Assembly (NCBI GenBank): GCA_963580455.1
Contig: OY756958.1
Span: 6,832,501-6,896,500, forward strand
Direction: 5' to 3'
From: Euonymus europaeus
Taxonomy: Eukaryota; Streptophyta; Magnoliopsida; Celastrales; Celastraceae
DNA: 64,000 nucleotides
The notes below the pieces were generated by a model. It saw nothing but the letters and a program-made list of their open reading frames with translations, did no database searches and was not told where the DNA came from. This document shows, piece after piece, positions 37,729 through 49,627 of this stretch. A program made the position numbers and the translations under genes. Within the stretch, counting starts at the first letter, position 1; each line of letters opens with the position of its first letter.

Positions 37729-40700
37729 CACTACAAGCATTTCACATTTTATCGATAGATTTTTTCGCCGATAATCATTGAAAATCCGTCGATATTATTG
37801 ATTACCGATGGAAAAATATTCGTCAGTAAAACGTTCGTTGCTATATGAATACTGATGAAACATACTTTTGTCGGTAAATTGCCGAGGAATTTATCGACGG
37901 AAATGTCTGTCTGTAAAAAAAATAAAAATCCGTCGATAAAAATTAAAACAATTAAAGAAAATTAGAGAAATCATCGTAAGCTATGACAAAAAATACAATA
38001 GTACAGTAAGAATTAACAATAACACAGTAAGGATTTCATTTCAAATTTTTTTCCTTGTTCCAGCATGATCTTTAATTTAATAGGCATATTTTCTAGAGTT
38101 ACTAGAGTAAAAAGTTATCAGCCACTCATATTCTTACTTGAATAATATCTCAAAACTGTAGACATATGATTTTCCCTATGAATCTCCTCTTCAATATTTC
38201 AGGTGCCATATAGATGAGAGTCCCGACTATTTTTCTTGTGAAAACCACCAGTTGGCGTGCATGATGATCTCCAATTCTCAATAGAAACTTCACTAAGATC
38301 CTTCTTATACGCTGCCAAACCAAAGTTAGACAGGTGTGGAGAAAGGTTTTTTTCATGCTACACCCAAATATATTACTTTAGTTCATTGCTCAAAGGCTAC
38401 AGTCAGTCACACAACAAAACAATTGACAGTCGCCAATCCTAAAAAGGAATCGGACACCAACTGAAGAGATCGGGAGTTTATGGAAGAAAATTTACAAGTA
38501 AATTTGATGGTTTCAAATCCCTATATGTGAACAATCCCCAGGTTATACAGACAATGCAAAGCCTTTGCTGGAAGAACAAAAAAATTGAAGGGCAAAAAAG
38601 GTAACATCAACACAATAAACATTTTATACAAATCAATCTACAGCAATCAAAAAAAGAATAAAATGCAGAACTAGAAATGTTAAGACAATGCCAGTTCATC
38701 TAATTTTCATTCCAAATGTGACTGCATAGTACTAGAAAACGAGATTGCATAGCAAAAGACATTGAATGTAAACAGCGATAAAGAATCAACACACACCTTA
38801 TTGTGATTTGTAGCTAGTTTGCAACACAGAATTTCCAATAACGGAGCTTGCAGCTCCACAATGTGGGACGACAGGAAAAACAACAAGAGGGTTGCTTAGC
38901 TATTCAATATGTTATAGCAAAATTCTTTGACTTTTCGAAGTGAAGGGCATTCTTGATAGTTTCTTATGCGAAGGGAAATAAATTCAATAATTTGTAGCAT
39001 AATTCTTTGCATTTTCAAGGGTGAAGGTAGATTAATATTACATTCTTGATAGTAGGAGAAAGAGATCAAAATCACATATAATCAAATAAACGAAAGAAGT
39101 AGATGTCTTTCTAAAAAAGCGAAAAACTTAAACTCAAATAGGTACCTGTATCTTTCAATGTAAATATTAAAACACCTTATTTAATACAGACACCTGCGAA
39201 TCATCACCTGCCCAAGTAATTATTCTTTAACCCACGGTGAATTAACTTAGACCAAATAACTCTACTAGTACCTATTAGTACAAAGTTCGAAGGTACCATT
39301 GTTGTGGTTGCTGCTTTCCCATTATGCTTGCCTTATGAAAATTTGAAAACTTGAGTTTTGTGACAATTTTCTACAGTCCGCAGGCATTATGATTTCCTGC
39401 AAAAGATTTTTAAATCAAAGAAAGATATTAGAATGACATCATTGATAAGATTAAAAAGAGAAATCTATGTCATAATGTAATAATTGCTCTAACAATTGCT
39501 TAAGGAGAAGGTAAGCAATTAGACGATCCCATCCTCTGTTGAAGTCGGCAGTTACAATAGGACTAGAAAATACAATGATATAAGTTCCAAAGGTAAAGAT
39601 TATATTTATATTGGGCAAACGCTCAGGTCCCCATACACTAACTCTAAGGTTTTGATAAGCTAGAAGTAACACACACCCAATCCTTCTAAGCACAATACAT
39701 TTGAACATGCAATTCAATGATAGAAATTCTACAAATTTCGTCCATCATACATATGAATATCCATATACAAAGAAATTGTGAGCAGTAATTCAAATGATGC
39801 ACAGAATTTTGAAGCATCCCAATGCTTCCCATAAGCAAGGACCATGGTAACTATGCTTCAATCATCACAAAAATGAGGAGAGAAAGAGGGAGAGTTTTTC
39901 CATGAATGGAAATCTATTCTGATCCCTTTATCAGGAAGAGATATAAATAATATTAAATCTTATCAAATTGGCTCACTTTTACCAAATAAAGCCACATGAC
40001 ATTCATACATTCGAACGAACCAAAAAGTCAAGAACAACCAAAAAGGGAGACATACTTGAACCCAACATAGTTATAATAACAACTCGAGAGAGTGTACCCG
40101 TAATAGAGATACATGAGAGAAAGTAAGAAAATGAGAAGAGCCTCACAAGTTGTGGTCCTTATTGAGTGCTGAATGTAGGCATCTCTGCAAAGTGGAAACA
40201 AATGATCAAATTCAAAGCACATATACAACTGAAATAAGCAAAAAGCCAACCACACAAGTAGTTAGATAAAATAAAAAACTGAAGACAAAGTCACTCAAGC
40301 AAAAAGATGTGGAAAGGGCTTCAAAGAACCCCAGGAAAAATTGTCGTCTTTTTTAATATTTGTAATCCATCTACCATAAGGTTTCTTGAATTCTTTCAGA
40401 ACCTTTCTTTAGCTTTGCCTCCTCTCCTTACTTTCACTCTATCTTGTATCCTATCTTTTATAAGCTGAGAAAATCCAAATTGAATGCCAGAACAAAGGCA
40501 TCTCTTTCCCCTTCACAAAACAAAATATGCTAAAAGATTTCTGGATTATTAGATACCTTAAAAGAAGCACAGAAGCACCAACATAAATATATATATTCTA
40601 TCACCTACGTACCAAGGATGATTTTCTCTTAATTAATTCACCACCGTCAACAACATAATTCACCCTAAACAACATCCAAGCATTAGAAATTCATATACAA

Positions 40701-41863
40701 CATCAAAATTAGTTAAAGACATAGCAAATAATGCATTGAAAGACAAAAACAGTTATTGCTAGGCCTGCTCATGGAAGGAATCCACCAAATAAGAAGTGCA
40801 GAAGGAATGAAATCGAAGAAGAACCAAGATGTGAAGACAAAATAAATTAGAATATAAGCTGAATAATCAATAGAGTAAGCAATACTTTAAAACCTGAATA
40901 GCAGCAAGCTGAAAATAAAAACGAAATATTGCGATCCAAAGGCTGGAACAACCTAACTTGTATGCGAAAGTGATTAACTTGAGAGAAACAAACATGGTGC
41001 GACCTAGGAAAGCAACCAAACCACTAAATGAGTGTTGTAGAAGTCAGACAATAACTAATAAGAAGAAGCAAGATGAGAAATTGAAAACATGAAAGAAATT
41101 GCAACATATGTGAAGCAATCAATAGAAGTAAACTTTTAGCAGAAGTAATGCAAGCAGGAAAGATAGAGAGAGACTGCCAATGTTGTACCAAAGCAGGTGA
41201 ATTGGCATCTACTTTGCCAGTCAGCTTTCTCACGAGCCCTCAATTTTTTTGCACAAAAGCATACACAATATAAGGAAGAAAAGAAGAAGCAAATAGAATA
41301 ATAGACAAAATCAAAACCGCAAAAAAAATGAAACAATTAAAAGCACATCTCATCCCATCTACCAACCTCCACAAGTAGCCTTGTGCAAACACGCGTAGAC
41401 CAGAAAACTGATATCAAATCCAGATCCAAGAGGAAGACGGAGAAAAAGTAAAAATTACCTAAGCGAAAGAGAAAGAAGGACGAAGTTGCAACTGTCAAGG
41501 TAGCAAAAAAGACGATCTGGAGAAGGAACCCTAGAAGGAAGAGAGGAAGAAAGAGGTATTTTATGTAGACAGAAAGAGACGTTGGTATTTTTTTTTTAAA
41601 TTGAAAAATAATATTACAGACGGATTAAATTTCGTCTGTAATTTGTTGATTATCGAAAAAAAATTCAGTTCGGTAATTTGTGGCAAAGTTTCACGCCACA
41701 GTTAGCGACGAAAAAAATCAATCGGTGATAATTTCGTCGACAATGCATCGGTAATGTTCAAAATGGAAACTTCATCATTAATCCGTCCATAATCTGTCGG
41801 TATTTACCGACGAAAATTTTTGATAGATAACTTCCGTCGGTAATCTCCGGTTTTCTTGTAATG
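37729..41863. mobile_element. CACTA element 2, non-autonomous, inserted in copia gag
   Basis: The left end is CACTACAAGCATTTCAC; the right end read inward is CATTACAAGAAAACCGG. Both are followed by subterminal phrases of the CCGTCGGTAAT/ACCGACGGA kind (37760-37920 and 41590-41850). AAA flanks both sides (37726-37728, 41864-41866), the 3-bp duplication expected for CACTA. Removing the element and one AAA leaves the gag frame of the host copia element continuous. No transposase was found. The right part (41400-41580, minus) looks like a captured 5' UTR: pyrimidine-rich, with CTAGGGTTCC and a donor-like TTAG/GTAATT. Confidence 0.8.
38150..38350 (-). pseudogene. captured protein-kinase activation-segment fragment
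   Basis: On the minus strand LSNFGLAAYKKDLSEVSIEN (one frame) is followed about 40 codons on by VGTLIYMAPEILKRRF (another frame). The spacing and text fit the DFG-to-APE segment of a kinase, with D replaced by N and a frameshift between. It lies inside CACTA element 2 and is probably acquired host sequence; the parent gene is unclear. Confidence 0.45.
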
Positions 41864-42062
41864 AAATATAGCATTCATTGCCTTACTAGTCTAATCTGCA
41901 TTTTCAATGTCACATTTAGTCTATTTTTCAAGAGGTTTAAGAGTTTTGTTACAATCTTTATCAATATACTCGGGTTCAGTATACCCTTTCACTACTGACA
42001 TCCAAAATCGTTCATCAATTGATTTCAAATATGCTCTCATGCGTGTCTTTCAGTACAAATAA

Positions 42063-42138
42063 TTTGATTCATCAAATTGTGGTATTTGATTCATCAAATT
42101 GTGGTATTTGATTCATCAAATTGTGGTATTTGATTCAC
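42063..42138 (-). repeat. 22-bp tandem repeat at the start of copia gag
   Basis: TTTGATTCATCAAATTGTGG followed by TA occurs three times plus a partial fourth (starts 42063, 42085, 42107, 42129). Since 22 is not a multiple of three, the expansion shifts the gag frame and creates a stop after about 19 codons. Confidence 0.9.
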
Positions 42139-42178
42139 TGATGTAGATTCCATCGTTGACACATGCTCCAATACCACT

Positions 42179-43209
42179 TGAAAGTTTAGTGTATTTCACT
42201 AAGATCGTTAGTCAACAAATATGGAAACCAAAATTCAAAAAATAAAAACAAATTAGAACATACCAATTTTAACGAGAAAACTCAATAGGGGGAAAAACCA
42301 TGAGTCTATGAGCGACAAACCTTGAGAAACAATCCACTAATCACGAATCAAGAGTACAATCCTATCTTTGATCTAAAGACATTGCTCTTACATCCCATTC
42401 AGTATATATTTTAACTTAACACTCAACCCACCTAGATAGAGCTTGCTTTTGACGCCTCCAAAGACTTCACGAAATAAGGAATCAACTTCTTCTCCACCCA
42501 AAACACAGTCAAACCTCTTTGAAGAGTCATCACTCAAAACATAAAGACCTCACTACAATTCTCTCTTAACACTATATCTCAAAATCTCACCCTAAGAGAT
42601 ATCTAAATAATGGGAGAATTTTAAACACACAGAAGCAAGAATAAATTACCTATTTTGCACGTAGCTTCGGTAACCATTCTCCTTTGATGATTGTACCTTT
42701 TATAGAGCACCTTTTCTCACCTCTTGATAAGAGTCTCCACTATTTTGATAACACCAGAATAATATCCTGAAAATACAAATGATAAAGCAAACAAATATTA
42801 GATAATTATATATTGGTGTTTACCAACTCATCTATACTCCACAGGACATGAACCAACCATCTTAAACCTTTTAATTTGCATTATCATCACACACACATCA
42901 TTATCTTAAAAGGTCATGGTATTACACAAACAAACACATGACGTTTATCATCTTTAAAAGGTCATGGCCTTTTCATGCCAACATCACACGTGCACTAGAT
43001 GAGTTTTACTTGAAATATGACACAATCACTTTAACAACCTATATCCACAAGAGACTCCACATGACATTAGCACTTATTCACCAAGTGTTTTAACTAAAGT
43101 AAAGGTACATTAGATAAAACAAAAAACTTCAAAGACATCACATACGTATCTCACAATTGTCAACTATGATTGTTTTTACTTTTTAATTAAAAAGAGAAAA
43201 AAAACCAAC
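42179..43209 (-). repeat. 5' LTR of the SIRE-like element
   Basis: 1031 bases, starting TGTTGG and ending TTTCA on the minus strand, directly before the primer site at about 42160-42178. Confidence 0.7.
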
Positions 43210-43408
43210 AATACCTCCAAATTGCGTTCATACAATTGAGATCCATCCCCTTATTGACTAGATGAGCTGTAATAGTTCTTTTGCTCTCATCATATTGATT
43301 ACAACATTTCTTACAAGGGCATTTGAGCAAACCATCAGCAACAGTATGTTTGGTAAATGTTTTATCTAACCAATTTATCATCTGTTTAACATATTTGTGA
43401 CGGTGCAT
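43210..43408 (-). pseudogene. CACTA transposase, N-terminal (Transpos_assoc) fragment
   Basis: The minus-strand frame reads ...YVKQMINWLDKTF, LLKCPCKKCCNQYD, then TAHLVNKGMDLN and NAIWRY. The CPCKKC motif and the HL...G pattern match the transposase-associated domain at the start of plant CACTA transposases. The frame enters the copia LTR at 43209 and resumes in phase at 36415 across the GGTAT duplication. Its first residues are lost where a gypsy LTR begins near 43396. Confidence 0.7.
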
Positions 43409-44450
43409 GTGTATTTTGGTGTAGAACTTGTATCTGAGGCTTAGTGATGTATGTCAAAAAATTATAAGGGGAAGTATTAGTTTGAGTGAGATGTGAGGCA
43501 CGCTCCACGAGGTAGGGAATACTTAATTCTATGTTATTGTTGTGGTTTTTGCGTTTTAATTAATCGAAGTTCTTGGGGTGAGGTAAAATGTGAAATGAAT
43601 GCTCGGCGTAAGTGCCTATTGCTGAATGTGGGTTGTGTGTGATGTTTGAGAGTACATGTCGCGATATAGTGTGATGGTGCAGTGAATGATTCTGTTTGGG
43701 GTACCCCTGCATTTCATTGAGAAAAGTGATGTTTTATTACTGAATGCATGTGATTGAATATTTTCTTTATATTGTGGTTTTATGTAAACTATGGGAATTG
43801 TGATATGGAGATTGAAGTGATGTAGGAAAGGCCCTGTACGTACAGTGTGTGATAATCCGAGTAAGGATTCGCTATGTGGCCAAATAGCGAAGGGGTGGCA
43901 ACTCCCGGGTAGAAGAAAGTGCCTACCTTCCTTACTCACAGATTGCTTCCGACGAGGAGGTCAAAAAGCAGAAAAAATAGCTTCCGGCGAGGAGGTCGGA
44001 AGGCGTTCGTGGTGGTGAAGGACATTCGAGGCGGGTTGAGAAATAGAAATGTTATTTAAATTGTCATGCTTCTGTTAATAATTATTTGTGAATGTTTTGT
44101 GTGTGAATACGGCATTCCCTATTGAGCTTTGGCTCACCCCCTACTTCCCATTTTTTTAATTCTCAGGTGAGATGGTCGTGACTAGTCGGACTGTGAGTGC
44201 AGGAAAGATAGAGGAGTTGCCGTACATACCGGTGTGCTGAGTAAGGGTTGAGTGGACTTGGGGAATTGGGATTACTGAGTTGGAGTCTTAGCCGGCTATA
44301 TAAAACTATTATGTACTTAATTATTTAACACCTATATTTTAAGTATATTGATAATTATATTATTTAAAATATTTTGTTGAGTTTTGTAAAAGAAAGAGTC
44401 GAGAGTGTGGTTTAGCTACACGTCATGTGCCAGCGGGTTGGGGCGTGACA
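43396..44450 (+). repeat. Tekay/Del-like gypsy LTR, plus strand, 5'-truncated
   Basis: It ends GGGTTGGGGCGTGACA at 44450, followed by the primer-site-like TGGTATCAGAG at 44454. It contains the TTGAGCTTTGGCTCACCCCC and CTCAGGTGAGATGG boxes of this LTR class. It is close to 88 percent identical to the inverted LTR at 47781-49487, judged by eye over about 200 bases. About 600 bases of the LTR start are missing at the junction with the CACTA fragment. Confidence 0.7.
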
Positions 44451-47400
44451 AGATGGTATCAGAGTAGTAGGTTGGAGTTAGAACTGAATGAAGGGTATGT
44501 ACACCGGTCCTGTCTTTTACCTCACAGCCGATCGGGAAGGTACTAATAGTACCATGTGAGATATATTTTGGAGGTTCTTTGTTAGCTCATTGATAGGCAT
44601 GCTTGTGTAACATGACCGATATATTGGTTGAAGGATCAAAAAAGAGAGGAAACAAGAATGAGTACGGGATGATATAACTCAGGAGTGACATGAAAATTTG
44701 ATTAATATATTGTGTGCCATGGATGATGATTTTTGGAGTATGTACACTTGAGAAGTGTTGCATGTATTGGAAAAAATTTATTATTGTTAAAATGTTGTTG
44801 AAGTAGGTTGGTTGGTGGATAGTGTTGGGTGCCTGTTAAATTGGTGTTGCATGATTACCAGGGAGTACCATAATTGATAATAAGTCTGGTGGCGTAACAT
44901 AAAATTTGTGAGTTGCAATTTTAGTTAATTTGATAGTGAGATTGTGTTTTTCACTTGTCCGCTTGGCTGTTGTTATATGTTAATTTGATGATGAACTCAA
45001 GCGAAATTTTGTGAGGAAGAGGGCGATGGTATTCCATGTATGGGAATACTAGCTTAAACAGGGGTGAGTTCAGGGAAAATAATCTTAAATTGAAGTAATT
45101 TTTCATGAGTTTGTTTATTATGAATTTTTGGGACAGTAATTCAGTGATTATGTGATTTGAGTTTTCCGAGTTGTAGTGACTACATTTACATATATGTCAT
45201 TAACATCAACTTGGAAAGATTTGTTGGGTGTTGCGTGGAATGTTGAACTGATGTGAATGTAAATCATGTGTTATACCCGGTTATGCCTAATGGATTGATT
45301 ATAGGAACCTACTTGATATGAGTTGAGATGGCCATATACTTAATTTTGAGATGAATTGATGCTATATGGGTTCCATGCTTTAATAATGGTGACTCTAGTA
45401 TGTGGCTAATTACTGAGTTATAGGAAGTGCTTTAAGTTTACAACGAATTGAAATGAAAGTGGTTTCAGTGTTCCGCATGTGATACGTGGAATTTGTGGGT
45501 GATATACTTGGTAATGAAAGGTAGGTTATTCGAATTATGTAATCAGTGCTAGGCTGAGTTTGAGTGTTTATAAGTGAAGTTATTACTTTTGATAATTGAG
45601 AAGTCTAGCTGAGAAGGAACATGATCACTAGTTATTATAGTGGTGGTGAAGTGGTGTTGCGGCGCTTATAATTGTGAGATTTTAATTAACACTAATATGG
45701 TTGGTTAGCCGTGAACTGCATGATATACTAATTAAAGTGAGTACAGTAGGTAACAATAATACTGATGATTATAATGGCTTGTAATGATTGAGACGCTAAG
45801 TGAATTTTCCATGGTTAGGATTAAATGTGGTGGGGATTTTAGTCTATTGAAGGACCTTTCGGCGGGTCGAGGTGATAACCATCATTATCAAAATTGATTT
45901 CCCAACAGGTGATATAAAATTTTTAGTGAGAGGAGTCAAGATTTTTGTGGTAAAGGAATTTGATGATTTGGTAAATTGATTGTCCTTATAGGAAATATCT
46001 TGACTTTAGCAAGGTGGGGAGGTAGAATTTATACCTTATTGTGCTATAATTGTGACTGGATGGAACATGTAGAGATTTTGAGTTCTTGTTAGATGGTGCG
46101 TAAATTGGGATTTATGATTTTGCTTTGCCTATTTGTGATGGTAGTTGCCGAAGGCAATAATGAGAATTATTGCTGATGGTTGTTCGCCAATTTGAGTGAG
46201 TGGACATACTAGTACAGAGTTAGAGTTAATGATGTGGCATGATATAATACAAAGTGGATGTCGAACTGTGAGTAGTAGTGTCATACTGGTTGATGCGAAG
46301 TTACGGTTATGGTGTTAGGCGCAAGTAATATGTTTGAGTATTCGAAAAATTGGATGTCTATATAATGATATGTGACAAATCTAGAATTATGGTGGATATA
46401 ATGGTATGTTTATCAAATTAAAGTTTGGCTAAAAAAAATGTTGAAATGTAAGTACATGTGGTTCCTTATTAATGGTCAATGAGAATATGAAAGAAACTTT
46501 GTTTAACACTTACTGATTAAAGGTGCGGTTCTAATTGAACAACTTGTGAAAAGTTGAGTTCAAAATTGGTTCATAGGTTGAATCTTAAGCGTGTAAATCC
46601 CAGGTGATATATGTTGGAATGATGGGGTATTCATTTTGTTTGATTACGTGAATAAGAGTGGCTATATATTGTGTTATATAGACACTAAAGTTTTGGATTA
46701 TAAGCATAGTTGGGAGTTAACGATTGTAGTTACGTATGATTTTGTGGAATCATATGAGTTATAAACTGTACCGGGAAAGGGGAAGGAAAAAATATATATT
46801 TTTTACATTAGAGGATATTGCAGCAGTACATTAGATGATATTATAGTAGTACAAAAGAGGACTATTATACATAGCATATTTGGGCAAATCTCAAAGCCAA
46901 CAAGCGGAGATAAATACAATGGTAGATTGTGGGAATTTGTACATGGATAGTAGAAAATAGTGCAGACCAAGACGAGGACATACTAGTAGGTATGTTATCA
47001 GTACTACCTAGCAGTGGTCGAACCATCCAACCCATTCTTCCATGCTATATGGCTCGGTACGAGGGAGCGACCAGAGTGGGTAGTCGAAGCCAGTGTTGTA
47101 TAGGTCAGCAGAGTCATTGTTTAGGGGGGCAAGGTGGCATCCTGCCTATTCTCCAGTGGTGCTACTAGCCCGATTAGAGAGTCGAGTTTGGAAATGAATT
47201 GATGCGACCTTGTGTTAAACTTGCACAGTTAGCAAATAAAATTTAGGAGTTGCACTAGATAATTAATGGGCTGTGAGTGGTGGACAAGTTATTTAATCTA
47301 AAGTTGTTTAATAAAATAATTTATGTGATAGTAAATTGGTGCTGAATATTTTCCGTGGCGTTGCTGATTTGAGCTGCCTATTTTTTTTTAAAAAAAAGCT

Positions 47401-47780
47401 GGAATGATGCTAAAAAAAATGTAAGTTACAAATTGATATGGTGATTTGATATCATGTTTTGAAATCTTATGTATGAGTTCGTGAAGTTTTGAGTTGCGCG
47501 GAGATATTGATTAGTGAGGTGATGTGTGGAATTTGCTTTCAATTGATAATGTTAATTATGAGTAGTAACTCTGTGCTCATGATGGTGTAGCCATTTTGAT
47601 GTGATTATTGTTAATAATATAGAAATTGGCGACGTCAAGAGCGTGATTATTCACTGATATATCGTGCATTGAAAGTTGTTGGAAGGGTAAGTTGGTGAGG
47701 ATTATGTGGTGTAATAGCACACGTGTGATAATTATGAATTATTATTTGACACAGTAGCGTGGCGGGTCGGGGCGTGACAA
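44451..47780 (+). mobile_element. non-coding interior between inverted gypsy LTRs
   Basis: After the primer-site-like sequence there are 3.3 kb with no convincing gag or pol. The frame at 46929-47168 gave no firm match. The end, GCGGGTCGGGGCGTGACA (47762-47779), looks like the 3' end of another plus-strand LTR. This may be a non-coding derivative of a gypsy element (LARD-like) or merged remnants. Confidence 0.35.
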
Positions 47781-49487
47781 GGAGTATTCCCCAAACCCCG
47801 TGAGCAGTAGGTTCCTTGCCGCCGGCACGTGACGTGTAGCTAAACCACACTCTCGACTCTTTCTTTTACAAAACTCAACAAAATATTTTAAATAATATAA
47901 TTATCAATATACTTAAAATATAGGTGTTAAATAATTAAGTACATAATAGTTTTATATAGCCGGCCGAGACTCCAACTCAGCAATCCCAATTCCTCGGGTC
48001 TACTCAACCCTTACCGAGCACACTGATATGTACGCCAACTCCTCTGTCTTGCCTACACTCGCAGTCCGACTGGCCACGACCATCTCACATGAGAATAAAA
48101 AAATGGGAAGTAGAGGGTGAGCCGAAGCTCAGTAGGGAATGTCGTATTCACACACAAAACATTCACAAATAATTATTAACAGAAGCATGACAATTTAAAT
48201 AACACTTCTATTTCTCAACCCGCCTCGAATGTCCTTCACCACCATGAACGCCTTCCGACCTCATTGCCGAAAACTATTTTCTTCGCTTTCCGACCTCCTT
48301 TTCGGAAGCAATCTACGAGTAAGGAAGGTAGGCACTTTCTTCTACCAGGGACTTGCCACCCCTTCGCTATGTGGCCGCATAGCGAATCCTTATTCGGATT
48401 ATCACCCACTGTACGTACAAGGCCTTTTCGACATCACTCCAATCTCCATATCACAATTCCCACAATTTACATAAAACCACAATATAAAGCAAATATTCAA
48501 TCACATGCATTCAGTAAAAAAACATCACTTTTCTCAATGAAATGCAGGGGTACCACATAACAGAATCATTCACTGCAACATCACACTCTATCGCGACATG
48601 TGCTCTCAAACATTCACACACAACTCCAATTCAGCAATAGGCACTTACGCTGAGCATTAATTTCACATTTTACCACACCCCAAGAACTTCGATTAATTAA
48701 AATGCAAAAACCACAACAATAACATAGAATTAAGTATTCCCTACCTCGTGGAGGGTGCCTCACATCTCACTCGAACCAATACTTCCTCGTATAATTTTTC
48801 AACACACATCACTAAGCCTCAGATACAAGTTCTACACCAAAATGCACATGCACCATCACAACTACGTTCAAGTACCGCATAAATACGTAAAATATACGAT
48901 TTAATTAAAGGGGTAAACTTTACCTAGAAAAGTCAACCCGGATCAAATAGTACCCGAATTGCCCACATTCGGGTCATCGGAGATCCGGCAACTTTCACCT
49001 GAAATCACCAACTGGGCTTTGTAGTACTCATCGAGACGAACTCAACGGTGGTGGCCTTGCATCAATCGGAGGTCGAAGGAGGAAGAAATCGACTGTTGAA
49101 GCTTGTGGAGGCTGAAACTTTTGAGAGATTTTCCCGAAGTTATACAGCTCCGTTTTAGACGATTCTTGTATTGATTTCATATGTCTCGAAGAGACACAGA
49201 GATTGGTACCAATTTCATGACCAACGGTGATCGGACGAAGGAGATCAGAGTTGCTGAAATCCAACGCGAGGAAATCACATTTTTTTTCCTCTATTTCTGT
49301 TTCGTTTTTTTTTGTTTTTTTTTTGTTTCTTTCCCTCAGTCGACTCTTCTGGTATTTTCTTTTTTTGTTTTTTTTCTTCTTCTTTCTTGTTTTTCTATAT
49401 ATTTTTTTTATATCTAACCCGAATTTAATTTATCGGTTTCACTATCATCTCATTGTACGCATGTCACTATCTTATTCATTATTTATA
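47781..49487 (-). repeat. Tekay/Del-like gypsy LTR, minus strand
   Basis: Read on the minus strand it repeats the body of the LTR at 43396-44450 (GTGTAGAACTTGTATCTGAG, CATTCCCTACTGAGC, GGAGTTGGCGTACATATC) and extends about 600 bases further 5', to near 49487. Its last 40 bases differ from the other copy. The poly-Phe open frames at 49181-49544 are T-rich artefacts of the LTR. Confidence 0.65.
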
Positions 49488-49627
49488 TTATTCTCGTGTA
49501 CCCAAATTCTTCAATCAGCTTCCTCAAATAAGTCACGTCACTAGTGATATGAGCAAGAGCATGGTATTCTGACTTAGCACTCGATTGAGCTACTACACTT
49601 TATTTCTTGCTCTTCCAAAAAAACCAG
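49488..49627 (-). pseudogene. copia RNase H fragment
   Basis: The minus strand gives WKSKK, a stop, SVVAQSSAKSEYHALAH, then SDVTYLRKLIEEFGYT. This is the SRSSAEAEYRALA...WL.KLL.E.G pattern of Ty1/copia RNase H. Only about 46 codons survive, ending where the gypsy LTR begins. Confidence 0.65.

Larger units (their letters stand above)
36460..42153 (-). pseudogene. SIRE-like copia gag, interrupted and broken
   Basis: Coding starts at the minus-strand ATG 42153-42151 and runs to about 41870. It resumes at 37728 and continues to about 36460. The part at 37066-37650 has the UBN2/gag pattern (HEGTNLVKRSKFQQLTSSFE) and a CCHC zinc knuckle, CFNCKGLGHFGQEC. The part at 36460-36949 is a charged coiled coil with FKSGSNKLQDIL and GLGYENDE, typical of the long gag of SIRE/Maximus elements. 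Internal stops, a 22-bp repeat causing an early stop, and the 4.1 kb CACTA insertion destroy it. Its last frame runs by chance into CACTA transposase sequence, giving a chimeric open frame at 36269-36949. Confidence 0.75.
36421..43209 (-). mobile_element. SIRE-like copia element, internally deleted, in the CACTA transposase
   Basis: On the minus strand it starts TGTTGGTTTTTTTTC at 43209 and ends ACCGAACTTTCA at 36421, flanked by GGTAT copies (plus-strand ATACC at 43210-43214 and 36416-36420). The 5' LTR is 42179-43209. A tRNA-Met-type primer site, TGGTATTGGAGCATG, follows it. Gag comes next, and then, after loss of pol, only about 40 bases of the 3' LTR remain (ATACACTAAACTTTCA in the 5' LTR versus ATACACCGAACTTTCA). 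Without the nested CACTA the remnant is about 2.65 kb. Confidence 0.8.
34619..43408 (-). mobile_element. CACTA (En/Spm-like) element 1, split by nested insertions
   Basis: The left end starts CACTACAAAAAATTATGG at 34619, with subterminal phrases such as GTCCGCCAGTAATAAT and GTCCGCCACTAATACC typical of CACTA ends. The transposase fragments at 36025-36415 and 43210-43408 are on the minus strand and belong to one protein interrupted by a copia insertion at 36421-43209. The right end is missing: near 43395 the sequence changes directly to a gypsy LTR. The region 34980-36020 has no recognisable coding sequence. Confidence 0.65.

Noticed and set aside
42063..42138. CRISPR-like short repeats
   Set aside because: Units are directly adjacent without spacers and lie inside a plant copia gag.
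49181..49544. Poly-Phe frames suggesting a membrane protein
   Set aside because: They sit in T-rich U3/R sequence of a gypsy LTR; no start context or conserved motif.
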